Part shown: in pieces, positions 18,006 to 26,154 of the stretch | How positions within the stretch are numbered: the first letter of the stretch is position 1 | Layout: each line of letters begins with the position of its first letter | Assembly: GCF_022919135.1 (NCBI RefSeq) | Contig: NZ_CP095049.1 | Coordinates: 3,662,501 to 3,726,500, forward strand | DNA from: Hymenobacter cellulosivorans | Lineage (GTDB): Bacteria > Bacteroidota > Bacteroidia > Cytophagales > Hymenobacteraceae | DNA: 64,000 nucleotides | Direction of reading: 5' to 3' | The notes under the pieces: model-generated | Database searches by the model: none | Seen by the model: only the letters and a program-made list of their open reading frames with translations | What the model was told of the DNA's origin: nothing | Program-made: the position numbers and the translations under genes

Positions 18006-18330
18006 AGCTGCCCAAGTCGAAGCCGGGAATATTGGGCAGTAGGCCGGAGGTCTTGCTTTTGAGCTCTTCTTTGCCCTTTTCGGCGGCCTCGTTCATGGCT
18101 TTGTTTACGGCCGCTACCACCAGGTCAGCCAGCATGTCGCGGTCCTGGGGCGTGAGCAGCGTGTCGTCAATATCGAGCTTGAGCAGCTGGCGGTGGCCGT
18201 TTACGGTGGCCTTCACCAGCCCCCCGCCCGACTCGGCCGTGACGGTCAGGTATTGCAGCTCGCTCTGGGCCTTCTGGAGCTTTTCCTGTAGCTCTTTGGC
18301 TTTGCCCATCATGCCCATCATGTCAAACAT
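17995..18330 (-). CDS. YbaB/EbfC family nucleoid-associated protein
   Basis: A 111-aa small DNA-binding protein with the family features: Met-rich N-terminus (MFDMMGMMGKAKELQEKLQKAQSEL), TAESGGGLVKATVNGHRQLLKLDID, and a helical Ala-rich C-terminus. It probably binds DNA as a dimer and affects nucleoid structure. It precedes and overlaps the GT2 gene. The length is normal. Confidence 0.9.
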   Translation of the reverse strand: MFDMMGMMGKAKELQEKLQKAQSELQYLTVTAESGGGLVKATVNGHRQLLKLDIDDTLLTPQDRDMLADLVVAAVNKAMNEAAEKGKEELKSKTSGLLPNIPGFDLGSFGL

Positions 18331-18706
18331 AGGTTCTAAACGTTATTTCCAGTGCGCTGGAAGGGTGGTTGCATACGGTTGAATACGAGAAAGGTAGGGC
18401 AGGAGCGGCGCTGATCTGAATAATTCCGGCGCTGTCTCGCACTCCAGCCTTGCAGCGTATGGAAAGCAGAATTTTGGGGCAATTTACGCAAAGCCCCCGC
18501 ACCTTGGCCGGCAGTGGGCTGCGCCTTAACGGAAGCAGCCCGCCCAGAAACTACTGGCAAGGCAAGCTGCTAACCCCAATTGCCCCTTTTACTACGACCT
18601 CCCAGCCGAGTTGCCACTGCCCCTAGCCGCCAACTGCGGCCCACGCCCGGCAGTGCGGGGTAGGCCGCAGTTGGCGGCTAGGCAATACAGGGCCTTGTTA
18701 TAGGAG
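18331..18706. other. 376-bp intergenic region with a long perfect hairpin
   Basis: No gene is supported. A 74-codon minus-strand frame from 18560 has no recognisable features. The right part carries the hairpin at 18622-18682. Confidence 0.6.
18622..18682. repeat. Perfect 20-bp stem hairpin without U-run
   Basis: Left arm 18622-18641 (begins CCTAGCCGCCAACTG, whose first base pairs with 18682) and right arm 18663-18682 are exact reverse complements around a 21-bp loop. It lies just after the stop of the second stress protein (minus strand). There is no poly-T on either side, so it is not a standard intrinsic terminator. Confidence 0.65.
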
Positions 18707-19531
18707 CTAGGCCGTGGTAGGCAATACTAGCACGGGTACTTTGCTGTGGCGCAGTACCTGAGCCGTAACGCTGCGGTGAAACAGGCCGCCCAGGAAGCTG
18801 TGGGGCCGGGCCAGCACTACGACCATATCGGCCTGCAGCTCCTCGGTTGCCTGCAGGATACCGTCGGCAGGGGCTTCCTCCCTGATTTCGTAGAGGCTGT
18901 TGCCGGTAAGTTGGCCAAACATACCCGTGCGCTGCAGCGAGGCCAGGCCCACGTCGGCGCGGCTGGGGCCGGTTTTGGGTGCGACGTGAACCACCGTCGT
19001 GGTGGCGTAGCAGTGGTCCAGCAGCCCCGACAAGGCCAGGGAAGGTGCCGTGAGCCAGAACGGCTGGTCGTCGGCGGCTACTACGAGGCGGCGGGGCAGC
19101 TGGTGGCTACTCCAGCCTTCAGGCACGAGCAGCAAGGGGTAGCGGGCCGCCTGCAGAATGGGCGTGGCCTGCACCCGGATGAGCTGGTCGAGCAGGGTCG
19201 GGTCTTTTTCGCGGCCCAGCACCAGCAGCAGTGGCTGATGCTGGCGCACGGCTTCGCCTACCGCGTCGCGAAAGGGGCCTACAGCCAGCTCGGCGCTGGC
19301 GGGAATGGGCAGGCGCAGGGCTCGTTCGATTAATTCGCTGAGCATAACCTGCCGGCTTTCCAGCACCAGCGGAACCGTGACCATGGCCGCCTCGGGCACC
19401 ACCATCGGGTCCTGGTACACGTGCAACAGCTGAATCCGGCCGCTGAGCCGCTGGGCCAGATACGTGGCGTAGGTCAGGGCCGATTCGGCGGCCGCCGATA
19501 AGTCGGTGAGTACTACAAAAGCGGGGAGCAT
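18707..19531 (-). CDS. Universal stress protein, tandem UspA domains (second copy)
   Basis: A 274-aa protein with two UspA-type domains: MLPAFVVLTDLSAAAESALTYATYLAQ at the start, then VLGREKDPTLLDQLIRVQATPIL...YPLLLVPEG and VVLARPHSFLGGLFHRSVTAQVL...VPVLVLP at the domain ends. It is a paralogue of the gene at 3364 with the same domain order. The ATG at 19531 matches the start of that paralogue; the frame is open to 19615 but the extra residues are not family-like. It is divergent from pta, and an FNR-like palindrome lies about 105 bp upstream. Confidence 0.88.
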   Translation of the reverse strand: MLPAFVVLTDLSAAAESALTYATYLAQRLSGRIQLLHVYQDPMVVPEAAMVTVPLVLESRQVMLSELIERALRLPIPASAELAVGPFRDAVGEAVRQHQPLLLVLGREKDPTLLDQLIRVQATPILQAARYPLLLVPEGWSSHQLPRRLVVAADDQPFWLTAPSLALSGLLDHCYATTTVVHVAPKTGPSRADVGLASLQRTGMFGQLTGNSLYEIREEAPADGILQATEELQADMVVVLARPHSFLGGLFHRSVTAQVLRHSKVPVLVLPTTA

Positions 19532-19635
19532 GGCAGAAGGTGGTTTGGGGAAGAATCTGGCGCGGCAGGCGTTGCCGATGGTGTAAAAGTCGGCCCTGGA
19601 GCCCCGCCCGCGCATGATGCGCGTCAGCCAAACCC

Positions 19636-19649
19636 ATGACTTCTATCAG
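19636..19649. promoter_or_regulatory. FNR-like site between usp and pta
   Basis: ATGACTTCTATCAG has the same TGAC-N4-ATCA core as the palindromes at 2792 and 3266. It could serve both the divergent stress-protein gene and pta. One outer position breaks the symmetry. Confidence 0.4.
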
Positions 19650-19663
19650 GGTGTGGGCCACGG

Positions 19664-19691
19664 TTTGCCGGCGTCGGGCGCGCTACTTTTG
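19664..19691 (+). promoter_or_regulatory. Candidate Bacteroidota promoter of pta
   Basis: TTTG (19664-19667), 16 bp, then TACTTTTG (19684-19691) approximates the TTTG / TAnnTTTG promoter of this phylum, although the spacer is 2-3 bp shorter than usual. It is about 155 bp upstream of the pta ATG. Confidence 0.35.
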
Positions 19692-19848
19692 TGGCCCGCA
19701 AAAGCGGATGGCTGGACCTGGAGCCGCCTCCGCTGTTCTATTTTACCGGGCTGACTTCGGTAAATGGCAGCTGCTACACCCTAAGCACCCAAAAGAGGCT
19801 TGTCGCCGCTGACCCAACACCCGCGCCCCGCCCTACGTTAGTCCTATT

Positions 19849-21942
19849 ATGACCAAAACCGTCTTCATTGCCTCCGCCGAGCCCTACAGCGGCAAATCCC
19901 TCGTCACGCTGGGCCTTGTGAATATGCTGCTCAGCAAAGCCCAGAAAGTCGGCTACTTCAAGCCCATCATCACCCCGGGCCCTGAGGACAAGCACGACGC
20001 CCACATCGATACCGTGCTGCGCCACTTCCAACTGCCCCTGGCTTACGAGGATACCTTTGCCTACACCGGGCCGGAAGTGTTGCGGCTGATTGAAACCGAG
20101 CGGCAAGGCGAGATGATTGACACCATCATCCGCCGCTACAAGCAGCTGGAAGAGCAGCACGACTTCATCGTGGTCGAAGGCACCGACTTCGTGGGCCAGG
20201 GCACCGCCTTCGAGTTTGACCTGAACGTGACCATCGCCAAAAACCTGGGCGAGCCGGTGCTGCTGGTCGTGTCGGGTGAGAACAAGACCACGGCTCAGAT
20301 TATCAGCAACACGCTCACGGCCCTGCGCGGCTTCGAGGCCCGGGAGGTACAGGTGCTCACGGTAGTAGCTAATAAAGTGCGCCCCGAGCAGGTCCCCGAC
20401 GTGCAGCAGTTGCTCCGTGCCCAGCTGCCGGCCGAGGTTATCCTTTCCGTCATTCCCGAGGACAAGGCCCTGCTCAACCCCACAATGCAGGAAATCCACG
20501 AGGCCCTGGGCGGGCGGCTGCTCTTCGGGGAGGAGCTGCTCGGCAACCAGGTCGACAACTTTGTGACCGGAGCCATGAACGTGCCCAACTTCCTGAACTA
20601 CCTCAAGGAAAACGTGGTCATCGTGACGCCCGGCGACCGGGGCGACATCGTTATCTGCGCCGTGCAGGCCAACTTGTCGGCCAGCTACCCCAAGGTGGCC
20701 GGCGTGGTCCTGACGGCCGGCTGGGAGCCCGAGGAGCCGATTCTGCGCCTGTTGCGCGGGTTACAGACAGTGATTCCCATTCTGGCCGTGCCCACGGGCA
20801 CCTTCGAAACCAGCGCCCGACTGGCGGCCGTCAAGTCGCGCATCTCGGCCGACAACCCTAAGAAGGTGCAGCTGGCCATTCGCACCTTTGAGCGCTACGT
20901 CGACGTGCCGGCCCTGGCCGAGCAGCTCACCACGTTCCAGTCGGAGGGCATCACCCCGCACATGTTCCAGTACCGGCTCATGCAGTGGGCCAAGCGCCAG
21001 CGCCGCCATATTGTGCTGCCCGAAGGCAACGACGACCGGATTCTGCGGGCTGCCGCCCAACTGCTGCACCAGAATATTGTGGACCTGACTATTCTGGGCA
21101 CTACCGAGGAAGTACTGGCTTCCGTCAAGCGCCTGGGTTTGAGCTTCCCCGCCGACCACGTGCGCATCATTGACCCCGTGCACAGCGAGTTCTACGACGA
21201 CTACGTCAACACCTTCTATGAGCTGCGCAAGGACAAGGGGGTGAATGAGGACATGGCCCGCGACCTGCTGCGCGACGTGTCCTACTTCGGCTCGATGATG
21301 GTGTATAAGGGCCACGCCGATGGTATGGTGTCGGGGGCGGTGCACACCACCCAGCACACTATCCGGCCGGCTTTGCAGTTCATCAAGACCAAGCCGGGCG
21401 TGTCGGTGGTGTCGTCGGTGTTCTTTATGTGCCTGCCCGACCGGGTGGCCGTCTTCGGCGACTGCGCCGTGAACCCTAACCCGACGGCCGAGCAGCTGGC
21501 CGAAATTGCCATTTCCTCGGCCGAAAGCAGCCGGGCCTTCGGCATCGAGCCCCGGGTGGCCATGCTGTCCTACTCCTCGGGTACTTCGGGCGCCGGGGCC
21601 GACGTAGACAAGGTGCGGCAGGCCACCGAGCTGGTGCGGCAGAAGCGGCCCGATTTGAAAGTGGAAGGTCCCATCCAGTACGACGCGGCCGTCGACCCGC
21701 TGGTGGGCCGGCAGAAGCTGCCGGGCTCGGAGGTAGCCGGGCAGGCCAGCGTGTTGATTTTCCCCGATCTGAACACCGGCAACAACACCTACAAGGCCGT
21801 GCAGCGCGAAACCGGCGCTCTGGCCATCGGCCCGGTACTGCAGGGCCTCAACAAGCCGGTAAACGACCTGAGCCGCGGCTGCACCGTGGACGACGTGTTC
21901 AACACGGTGGTTATAACCGCTATTCAAAGTCAGCAGCAATAA
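19849..21942 (+). CDS. pta: Phosphate acetyltransferase
   Basis: A 697-aa enzyme that interconverts acetyl-CoA and acetyl phosphate. The N-terminal third is a BioD-like P-loop domain (ASAEPYSGKSLVTLGLV) followed by a DRTGG-type domain, and the C-terminal 330 residues are the PTA_PTB catalytic domain (RRHIVLPEGNDDRILRAA, DGMVSGAVHTTQHTIRPALQ, MLSYSSGTSGAGADVDKV, GPIQYDAAVDPLVG). This long form is normal for Bacteroidota. Together with AckA (23761) it forms the acetate pathway. The two genes are separated here by two minus-strand membrane-protein genes. Confidence 0.95.
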   Translation: MTKTVFIASAEPYSGKSLVTLGLVNMLLSKAQKVGYFKPIITPGPEDKHDAHIDTVLRHFQLPLAYEDTFAYTGPEVLRLIETERQGEMIDTIIRRYKQLEEQHDFIVVEGTDFVGQGTAFEFDLNVTIAKNLGEPVLLVVSGENKTTAQIISNTLTALRGFEAREVQVLTVVANKVRPEQVPDVQQLLRAQLPAEVILSVIPEDKALLNPTMQEIHEALGGRLLFGEELLGNQVDNFVTGAMNVPNFLNYLKENVVIVTPGDRGDIVICAVQANLSASYPKVAGVVLTAGWEPEEPILRLLRGLQTVIPILAVPTGTFETSARLAAVKSRISADNPKKVQLAIRTFERYVDVPALAEQLTTFQSEGITPHMFQYRLMQWAKRQRRHIVLPEGNDDRILRAAAQLLHQNIVDLTILGTTEEVLASVKRLGLSFPADHVRIIDPVHSEFYDDYVNTFYELRKDKGVNEDMARDLLRDVSYFGSMMVYKGHADGMVSGAVHTTQHTIRPALQFIKTKPGVSVVSSVFFMCLPDRVAVFGDCAVNPNPTAEQLAEIAISSAESSRAFGIEPRVAMLSYSSGTSGAGADVDKVRQATELVRQKRPDLKVEGPIQYDAAVDPLVGRQKLPGSEVAGQASVLIFPDLNTGNNTYKAVQRETGALAIGPVLQGLNKPVNDLSRGCTVDDVFNTVVITAIQSQQQ

Positions 21943-21964
21943 CGGCCCCGGAATTTAAGCACAC

Positions 21965-22011
21965 AAGCAGACCAAAAACAACGCAGCAGTTGTTTTTGGC
22001 CTGCTTTTATT
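21965..22011. terminator. Terminator after pta
   Basis: Stem AAGCAGaCCAAAAACAAC / GTTGTTTTTGGcCTGCTT with loop gcagca, followed by TTATT, 22 bp after the pta stop and before the convergent gene at 22134. Confidence 0.85.
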
Positions 22012-22133
22012 ATGGAATAAAATAAGCAGTAGAGTTGTGTATTATAATAGATTAGCAGAATAAATAAAATCAAAGGATGTAAGCTAGGTAAAACAGGTAG
22101 TTGCTGACTGCTACTATTAATTACGATGAATGG

Positions 22134-22439
22134 TTAGAAACTGGCCATCATCAGGTCAATCTTATCGAATAACTCACCTACGCCCAGGGAAGCCCAGAGA
22201 ATAAAGAAAGCCAGGAGCCATTTGGCTACTACGGGAATAGAGAAGCCGGTTTTTATTTTTATTAGTGTGTTTACCGGCGGAAAAAACGCCAGGGAAAGAA
22301 GCATAATAAACAGGCCGAAGCCGGGGTCATTGCCCCAAAAGGTGTTCACTGCGCCGATTGCCACAGCCACCAGGCCAAAAAGCCAGCCGGCAGCATTAAA
22401 AGCGTTTGCCAAAGCATTTGAGGTGTTGTTCATGACCAT
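22134..22439 (-). CDS. Small membrane protein, three helices
   Basis: A 101-aa protein that I do not recognise. It has three hydrophobic segments (about 16-36, 43-58 and 72-90) separated by a short basic loop (IKIKTGFSIP). It is in the same orientation as the DoxX-like gene upstream and its bases are noticeably less GC-rich than in the neighbouring pta and ackA. The start could also be the ATG two codons further in (22433). Confidence 0.65.
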   Translation of the reverse strand: MVMNNTSNALANAFNAAGWLFGLVAVAIGAVNTFWGNDPGFGLFIMLLSLAFFPPVNTLIKIKTGFSIPVVAKWLLAFFILWASLGVGELFDKIDLMMASF

Positions 22440-22524
22440 GGGTTTTGAGGTTTGAGGGTTCGTGTGAAAGGTGAGAAACTGAGTTGTTGTTGCTGGTTGT
22501 CAGGGTAAACCTCCTGTTTTTGTA

Positions 22525-23250
22525 TCACTTGCGTACGGCGTCGGCGGGAGCGTTATTGTACTCGTCGAGGCACTTGTTAATGGGTTGTCCGCCTTGGTGA
22601 ATACAGTCGCAAAACGTGTAGCAGGCCGCGGATTTATTACTGCCTTCACAGCGTCTTTTGCAATCCTTGGAGTTATTATAAGGCTGGATAGAATACATGT
22701 TCGTAACCGTAAAACCTACCGCCAGAACGGCTGCAAATACTCCGGCGAAGAAATAAGTTGGGAACGTAGTATCGATGTTTTTGCGAGCCTCCAAGTCCGT
22801 AGCGGTAGGCTGCTGAAAAGGGAAAATATATTTTAATTTATCGTAGTCCCAGCACAGTAAGTATAAGTTGGCCAGTACCATCAGGGGAGAAGTAAGCAGG
22901 GAGCCTACAAAGCGTACTGATATCGTTAAGACGAAAATATTCAGGATGATAGGGAAATACAGTACGGCTCCCAAAGTGGCCGTGCGCGGAATAAGCAGCA
23001 GAACGGCCGCTGTCATTTGCATGACGCCCACAAACGGGTAATAAAAACCGGTGCGGTGGAAGGCTTCCAAATAATGGCCCATCGGGTGACTGACAACCAA
23101 ATTGGTAAACCGCTCCCCAATAATTTTGACGTAGCCCGACGGTAAAAAGCCCATTGCCAAAACCACCCGGTTGAAGATGGTGAAGTACCGCAGCCACTGG
23201 TTGCGCTTGGCCTGGCCATGGAGGGTATCGAGAGTGGAAGAAAGGCTCAT
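22525..23250 (-). CDS. DoxX-like membrane protein with Cys-rich tail
   Basis: A 241-aa integral membrane protein. Residues about 20-145 hold four hydrophobic helices with the DoxX-family arrangement (FNRVVLAMGFLPSGYVKIIG; FYYPFVGVMQMTAAVLLLIP). A further single helix (TYFFAGVFAAVLAVGFTV) follows. The last 60 residues form a soluble tail with seven cysteines (within CKRRCEGSNKSAACYTFCDC and CLDEYNN). Function is unknown; an envelope redox role is only a guess. It is lower in GC than the neighbouring genes and lies between pta and ackA. Confidence 0.65.
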   Translation of the reverse strand: MSLSSTLDTLHGQAKRNQWLRYFTIFNRVVLAMGFLPSGYVKIIGERFTNLVVSHPMGHYLEAFHRTGFYYPFVGVMQMTAAVLLLIPRTATLGAVLYFPIILNIFVLTISVRFVGSLLTSPLMVLANLYLLCWDYDKLKYIFPFQQPTATDLEARKNIDTTFPTYFFAGVFAAVLAVGFTVTNMYSIQPYNNSKDCKRRCEGSNKSAACYTFCDCIHQGGQPINKCLDEYNNAPADAVRK

Positions 23251-23760
23251 CGGTGGGTAGCGTCTATTCCGGAGGGTAGTTATGTAGTGGTCAGGGTCGC
23301 TGTCCGCTAGCCCCGCGCGGCTGCGGTGTCAGCGGCGGATTTACCTGGTTCCTGGCGCGGCAGCTGGCGTATTCGGTTGTGATGCTTCAAAAGTACTTTG
23401 TTTTTCAAAGTTAGCAAATAAAATATTTTGGCAGCCAGATGATTTATTTTCGGGTCGCACCTTTGGGCTACTTGTGAACTGAATCAATGGGCTGATTTTA
23501 AACTGTTTGTGTCGATGGGTAAGTCAGGGGAGCCAAGCGTGGCCAGTTGAGGCGACCAGCAATGCGGCCACAACCCGCTCGGCTTTGGCAGGAGCCGGTT
23601 ATGCGCCACCGGCTATGAGCCTGATTGTTTTGTCTGGGCCGCTGCGTATTGTAGAGCGGCGGATGGGCGTACTTTGCCGCCCCAAAGCTCGTAGTGTGGT
23701 TTACCGCCAGTTATTCGGCCTTACTTCCTGCCCCGCGGTAGGGGCAGCAGCACCTTTCTC
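23251..23760. other. 510-bp divergent intergenic region before ackA
   Basis: No gene is supported. The left half is AT-rich around 23390-23470. An FNR-like site lies at 23474-23487. TACTTTG at about 23669 preceded by TTG with an 18-bp spacer is a possible ackA promoter. An 85-codon plus-strand frame from 23507 has no recognisable features. Confidence 0.5.
23474..23487. promoter_or_regulatory. FNR-like site upstream of ackA
   Basis: GTGAACTGAATCAA has the TGA-N6-TCA core of FNR-type boxes and a perfect right half (ATCAA), while the left half is imperfect. It lies in the region shared by ackA and the divergent DoxX-like gene. It is the weakest of four such sites. Confidence 0.3.
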
Positions 23761-24969
23761 ATGAACATCTTCGTCGTCAACTCCGGTAGCTCCTCCATTA
23801 AGTACCAACTCTTCCGCTGGCCGGCCGAGCAGCCTGTGTGTAGCGGACTGGTCGAGCGGATCGGGCAGCAGCAAGCTACTATCACGCACAAGGTATTTGA
23901 CCCCACCAACCCTACAACAGCCCCTGCCGAGCAGCACCTGACGCTGGCCCTGCCCGACCACGAAGCCGGATTACGCGAGGTAGTGGGCCTGCTGACCGCC
24001 GGCGAAACGGCCGTTATTCAGAATCCGGCCGATATCCACGTCATCGGGCACCGGGTGGTACACGGCGGGGAAGAGTTTGCGGCCACTACGCTTATTACGC
24101 CGGCGGTAAAGGCCGAAATCAAGCGCCTGTTTGCCCTGGCACCCCTGCACAACCCGGCCAACTACCTCGGCATTGAGGTTGCGGAGCAGCTGTTTCCCCA
24201 GGCCCGGCAGGTGGCCGTGTTCGATACGGCGTTCCACCAGACCTTGCCCGAATATGCCTTCCGCTACGCCCTACCCGAGGCGCTGTATACCGAGCAGCGC
24301 ATCCGCAAATACGGTTTTCACGGCACTAGCCACCAGTACGTAGCCCGGCAGGCCGCGACGCACCTGGGCCTGCCCGAGGCCCGCCTGATTACCATTCACC
24401 TCGGCAACGGCTGCAGCATGGCCGCCGTGCGCGGCAGCCGGGCCCTGGATACCACCATGGGCTTTGGGCCGCTGGCCGGCCTGGTGATGGGCACCCGGTC
24501 TGGCGACCTCGACCCCTCGGTGCTGCTGCATCTGCTGGGGCCGCTGGGCTATTCGGTGGAGCAGGTGAGCACCCTACTCAACAAGGAAAGCGGCATGCTG
24601 GGCTTGAGCGGCTTTAGCGACATGCGCGACGTGACCAAGGCCCTGAACGCCGGAGATACCCGCGCCGCCCTGGCCTATGATCTGTACGCCTACCGCATCC
24701 GGCAGTACATCGGCGCCTACGCGGCGGTGCTCAACGGCCTGGATGCCATTGTCTTCACGGCCGGGGTAGGCGAAAACGACGCGCTGGTACGCAGCCGTGT
24801 GTGCCAGGATATGGGCTTCTTCGGCCTGGAGCTGGATGAGGCCCAAAACCAGCTGCGCACCCCGGGGCTGCGCGACATCAGCACGGCGTCGTCCCGGGCC
24901 CGGATTCTGGTCATTCCCACCAACGAGGAGCTGGAAATTGCCCGCCAGTGTGCCCAATTGCTGAACTAG
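23761..24969 (+). CDS. ackA: Acetate kinase
   Basis: A 402-aa cytoplasmic kinase of full length for the family. It begins MNIFVVNSGSSSIKYQLF (phosphate-1 motif) and has HRVVHGGEEF, the catalytic FDTAFHQTLPEYAFRYALP, KYGFHGTSHQYV, ITIHLGNGCSMAAV and FTAGVGENDALVR. It makes ATP and acetate from acetyl phosphate, downstream of Pta. It is transcribed alone in the same direction as pta, 1.8 kb further on. Confidence 0.97.
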   Translation: MNIFVVNSGSSSIKYQLFRWPAEQPVCSGLVERIGQQQATITHKVFDPTNPTTAPAEQHLTLALPDHEAGLREVVGLLTAGETAVIQNPADIHVIGHRVVHGGEEFAATTLITPAVKAEIKRLFALAPLHNPANYLGIEVAEQLFPQARQVAVFDTAFHQTLPEYAFRYALPEALYTEQRIRKYGFHGTSHQYVARQAATHLGLPEARLITIHLGNGCSMAAVRGSRALDTTMGFGPLAGLVMGTRSGDLDPSVLLHLLGPLGYSVEQVSTLLNKESGMLGLSGFSDMRDVTKALNAGDTRAALAYDLYAYRIRQYIGAYAAVLNGLDAIVFTAGVGENDALVRSRVCQDMGFFGLELDEAQNQLRTPGLRDISTASSRARILVIPTNEELEIARQCAQLLN

Positions 24970-25017
24970 GCCTAAATTCATAGGCAAAGCTCTTACCCAA
25001 AAGCTTAGCGGGCTACA

Positions 25018-25032
25018 TGTGAGAAACTCACA
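25018..25032. repeat. Small palindrome TGTGAG-N3-CTCACA
   Basis: TGTGAGAAACTCACA, perfect apart from its central three bases, lies 48 bp after the ackA stop and abuts the terminator A-run. It resembles a Crp-type site, but its place after a stop codon argues against a regulatory role. Confidence 0.3.
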
Positions 25033-25079
25033 AAAAAGGCCGCGCCCGAACTATGCATAGTCGGGCGCGGCCTTTTTTA
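25032..25079. terminator. Bidirectional terminator after ackA
   Basis: A6, stem GGCCGCGCCCGA / TCGGGCGCGGCC, loop with ACTATGCATAG, then T6. It lies between convergent ackA and the aldo/keto reductase ending at 25097. Confidence 0.9.
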
Positions 25080-25096
25080 TAAGCGGCTATTACGTC

Positions 25097-26092
25097 TTAC
25101 TCGGGCTGCAGGATCTGCTCAATAGCAGCCAGCTCGTCCGGAGTGAAATTCAGGTTTTGCAGGCAGTGGAGCGAGTCGGTGAGCTGCTCGGGGCGGCTGG
25201 CGCCGATGAGCACCGAGGTAACCCGCTCGTCCTTGAGCAGCCAGGCCAGGGCCATTTGGGCCAGACTTTGGTTGCGGCCCTGAGCCAGTTCATTGAGGCG
25301 CTGCACCTGGCTGAGGCGCTCAGGCGTCAATTGGTTTTCGGTCAGGAAGCCCACGCCCTTGGCTACCCGCGAATCGGCCGGGACGCCGTGCAGGTATTTA
25401 TCGGTAAGCAGGCCCTGGGCCAAAGGGGAGAAGGGAATGCAGCCCACGCCTTCCTGGCCGAGCAAGTCGAGCAGGCTGTCTTCCACCCACCGCTCAAACA
25501 TAGAGTATTTGGGCTGGTGAATCAGGCAGGGCGTGCCTAGCTCGCGCAAAATGCGGAAGGCTTCCCGGGCCTCGGCGGGCTGGTAGTTGCTGATGCCCAC
25601 GTACAAAGCCTTGCCCTGGCGCACGATGAGGTCTAGCGCCGACATGGTTTCCTCCAGGGGCGTGTCGGGGTCGGGGCGGTGGTGGTAGAAGATGTCGACG
25701 TACTCCAGGCCCATGCGCCGCAGGCTCTGGTCGAGGCTGCTGACCAGGTACTTTTTGGAGCCCCACTCGCCATAGGGACCTTCCCACATGTGGTAGCCGG
25801 CCTTGGTCGAAATAATCAGCTCGTCGCGGTAGCCGGCAAAATCCTCGCGCAAAACCCGGCCGAAGTTGAGCTCGGCCGAGCCGGGCGGCGGACCGTAGTT
25901 GTTGGCCAGATCGAAGTGGGTTACGCCCGAGTCGAAGGCCCGGCGCAGGGTGCTGCGGCCCACAGAAAGCTGGTCGACGTCGCCGAAGTTGTGCCAAAGC
26001 CCCAACGACAGGGCGGGCAGTTTGAGGCCGCTACGGCCGCAACGGCGGTAGGTCATGTCCTGGTAGCGGGCCGGATTTGGTAGGTAGTGCAT
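25097..26092 (-). CDS. Aldo/keto reductase, YghZ/L-glyceraldehyde-3-phosphate reductase-like
   Basis: A 331-aa TIM-barrel reductase. The start MHYLPNPARYQDMTYRRCGRSGLKLP is characteristic of the YghZ/AKR14-like group. Catalytic residues: Asp/Tyr in HFDLANNYGPPPGSAE, Lys in IISTKAGYHMW, His in FYHHRPDPD. The cofactor loop VTSVLIGASRPEQL is intact. E. coli YghZ detoxifies methylglyoxal and reduces L-glyceraldehyde-3-phosphate. In this locus it might also handle aldehydes from rhamnose breakdown, but that is inference. Confidence 0.88.
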   Translation of the reverse strand: MHYLPNPARYQDMTYRRCGRSGLKLPALSLGLWHNFGDVDQLSVGRSTLRRAFDSGVTHFDLANNYGPPPGSAELNFGRVLREDFAGYRDELIISTKAGYHMWEGPYGEWGSKKYLVSSLDQSLRRMGLEYVDIFYHHRPDPDTPLEETMSALDLIVRQGKALYVGISNYQPAEAREAFRILRELGTPCLIHQPKYSMFERWVEDSLLDLLGQEGVGCIPFSPLAQGLLTDKYLHGVPADSRVAKGVGFLTENQLTPERLSQVQRLNELAQGRNQSLAQMALAWLLKDERVTSVLIGASRPEQLTDSLHCLQNLNFTPDELAAIEQILQPE

Positions 26093-26154
26093 TGGTTGGG
26101 AAGGAGTAAGGCGGAAAACGAGCGGGCAAGATTGTTTTTCGTGCTGATTTCTCC

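Larger units (their letters stand above)
19532..19848. other. Divergent promoter region between usp and pta
   Basis: No gene seen. It contains an FNR-like palindrome (19636-19649) and a Bacteroidota-like -7 element (TACTTTTG, 19684-19691) preceded by TTTG at 19664-19667 in the pta direction. Confidence 0.55.

Noticed and set aside
18336..18560. 74-codon minus frame in the ybaB-usp gap
   Set aside because: No motif, Arg/Gln-rich composition and no neighbour logic; treated as non-coding.
20761..21939. Open frame opposite pta
   Set aside because: Antisense shadow of the well-conserved PTA catalytic domain; no family features.
23507..23764. 85-codon plus frame before ackA
   Set aside because: It lies in a promoter region with no family resemblance and runs into the ackA start.
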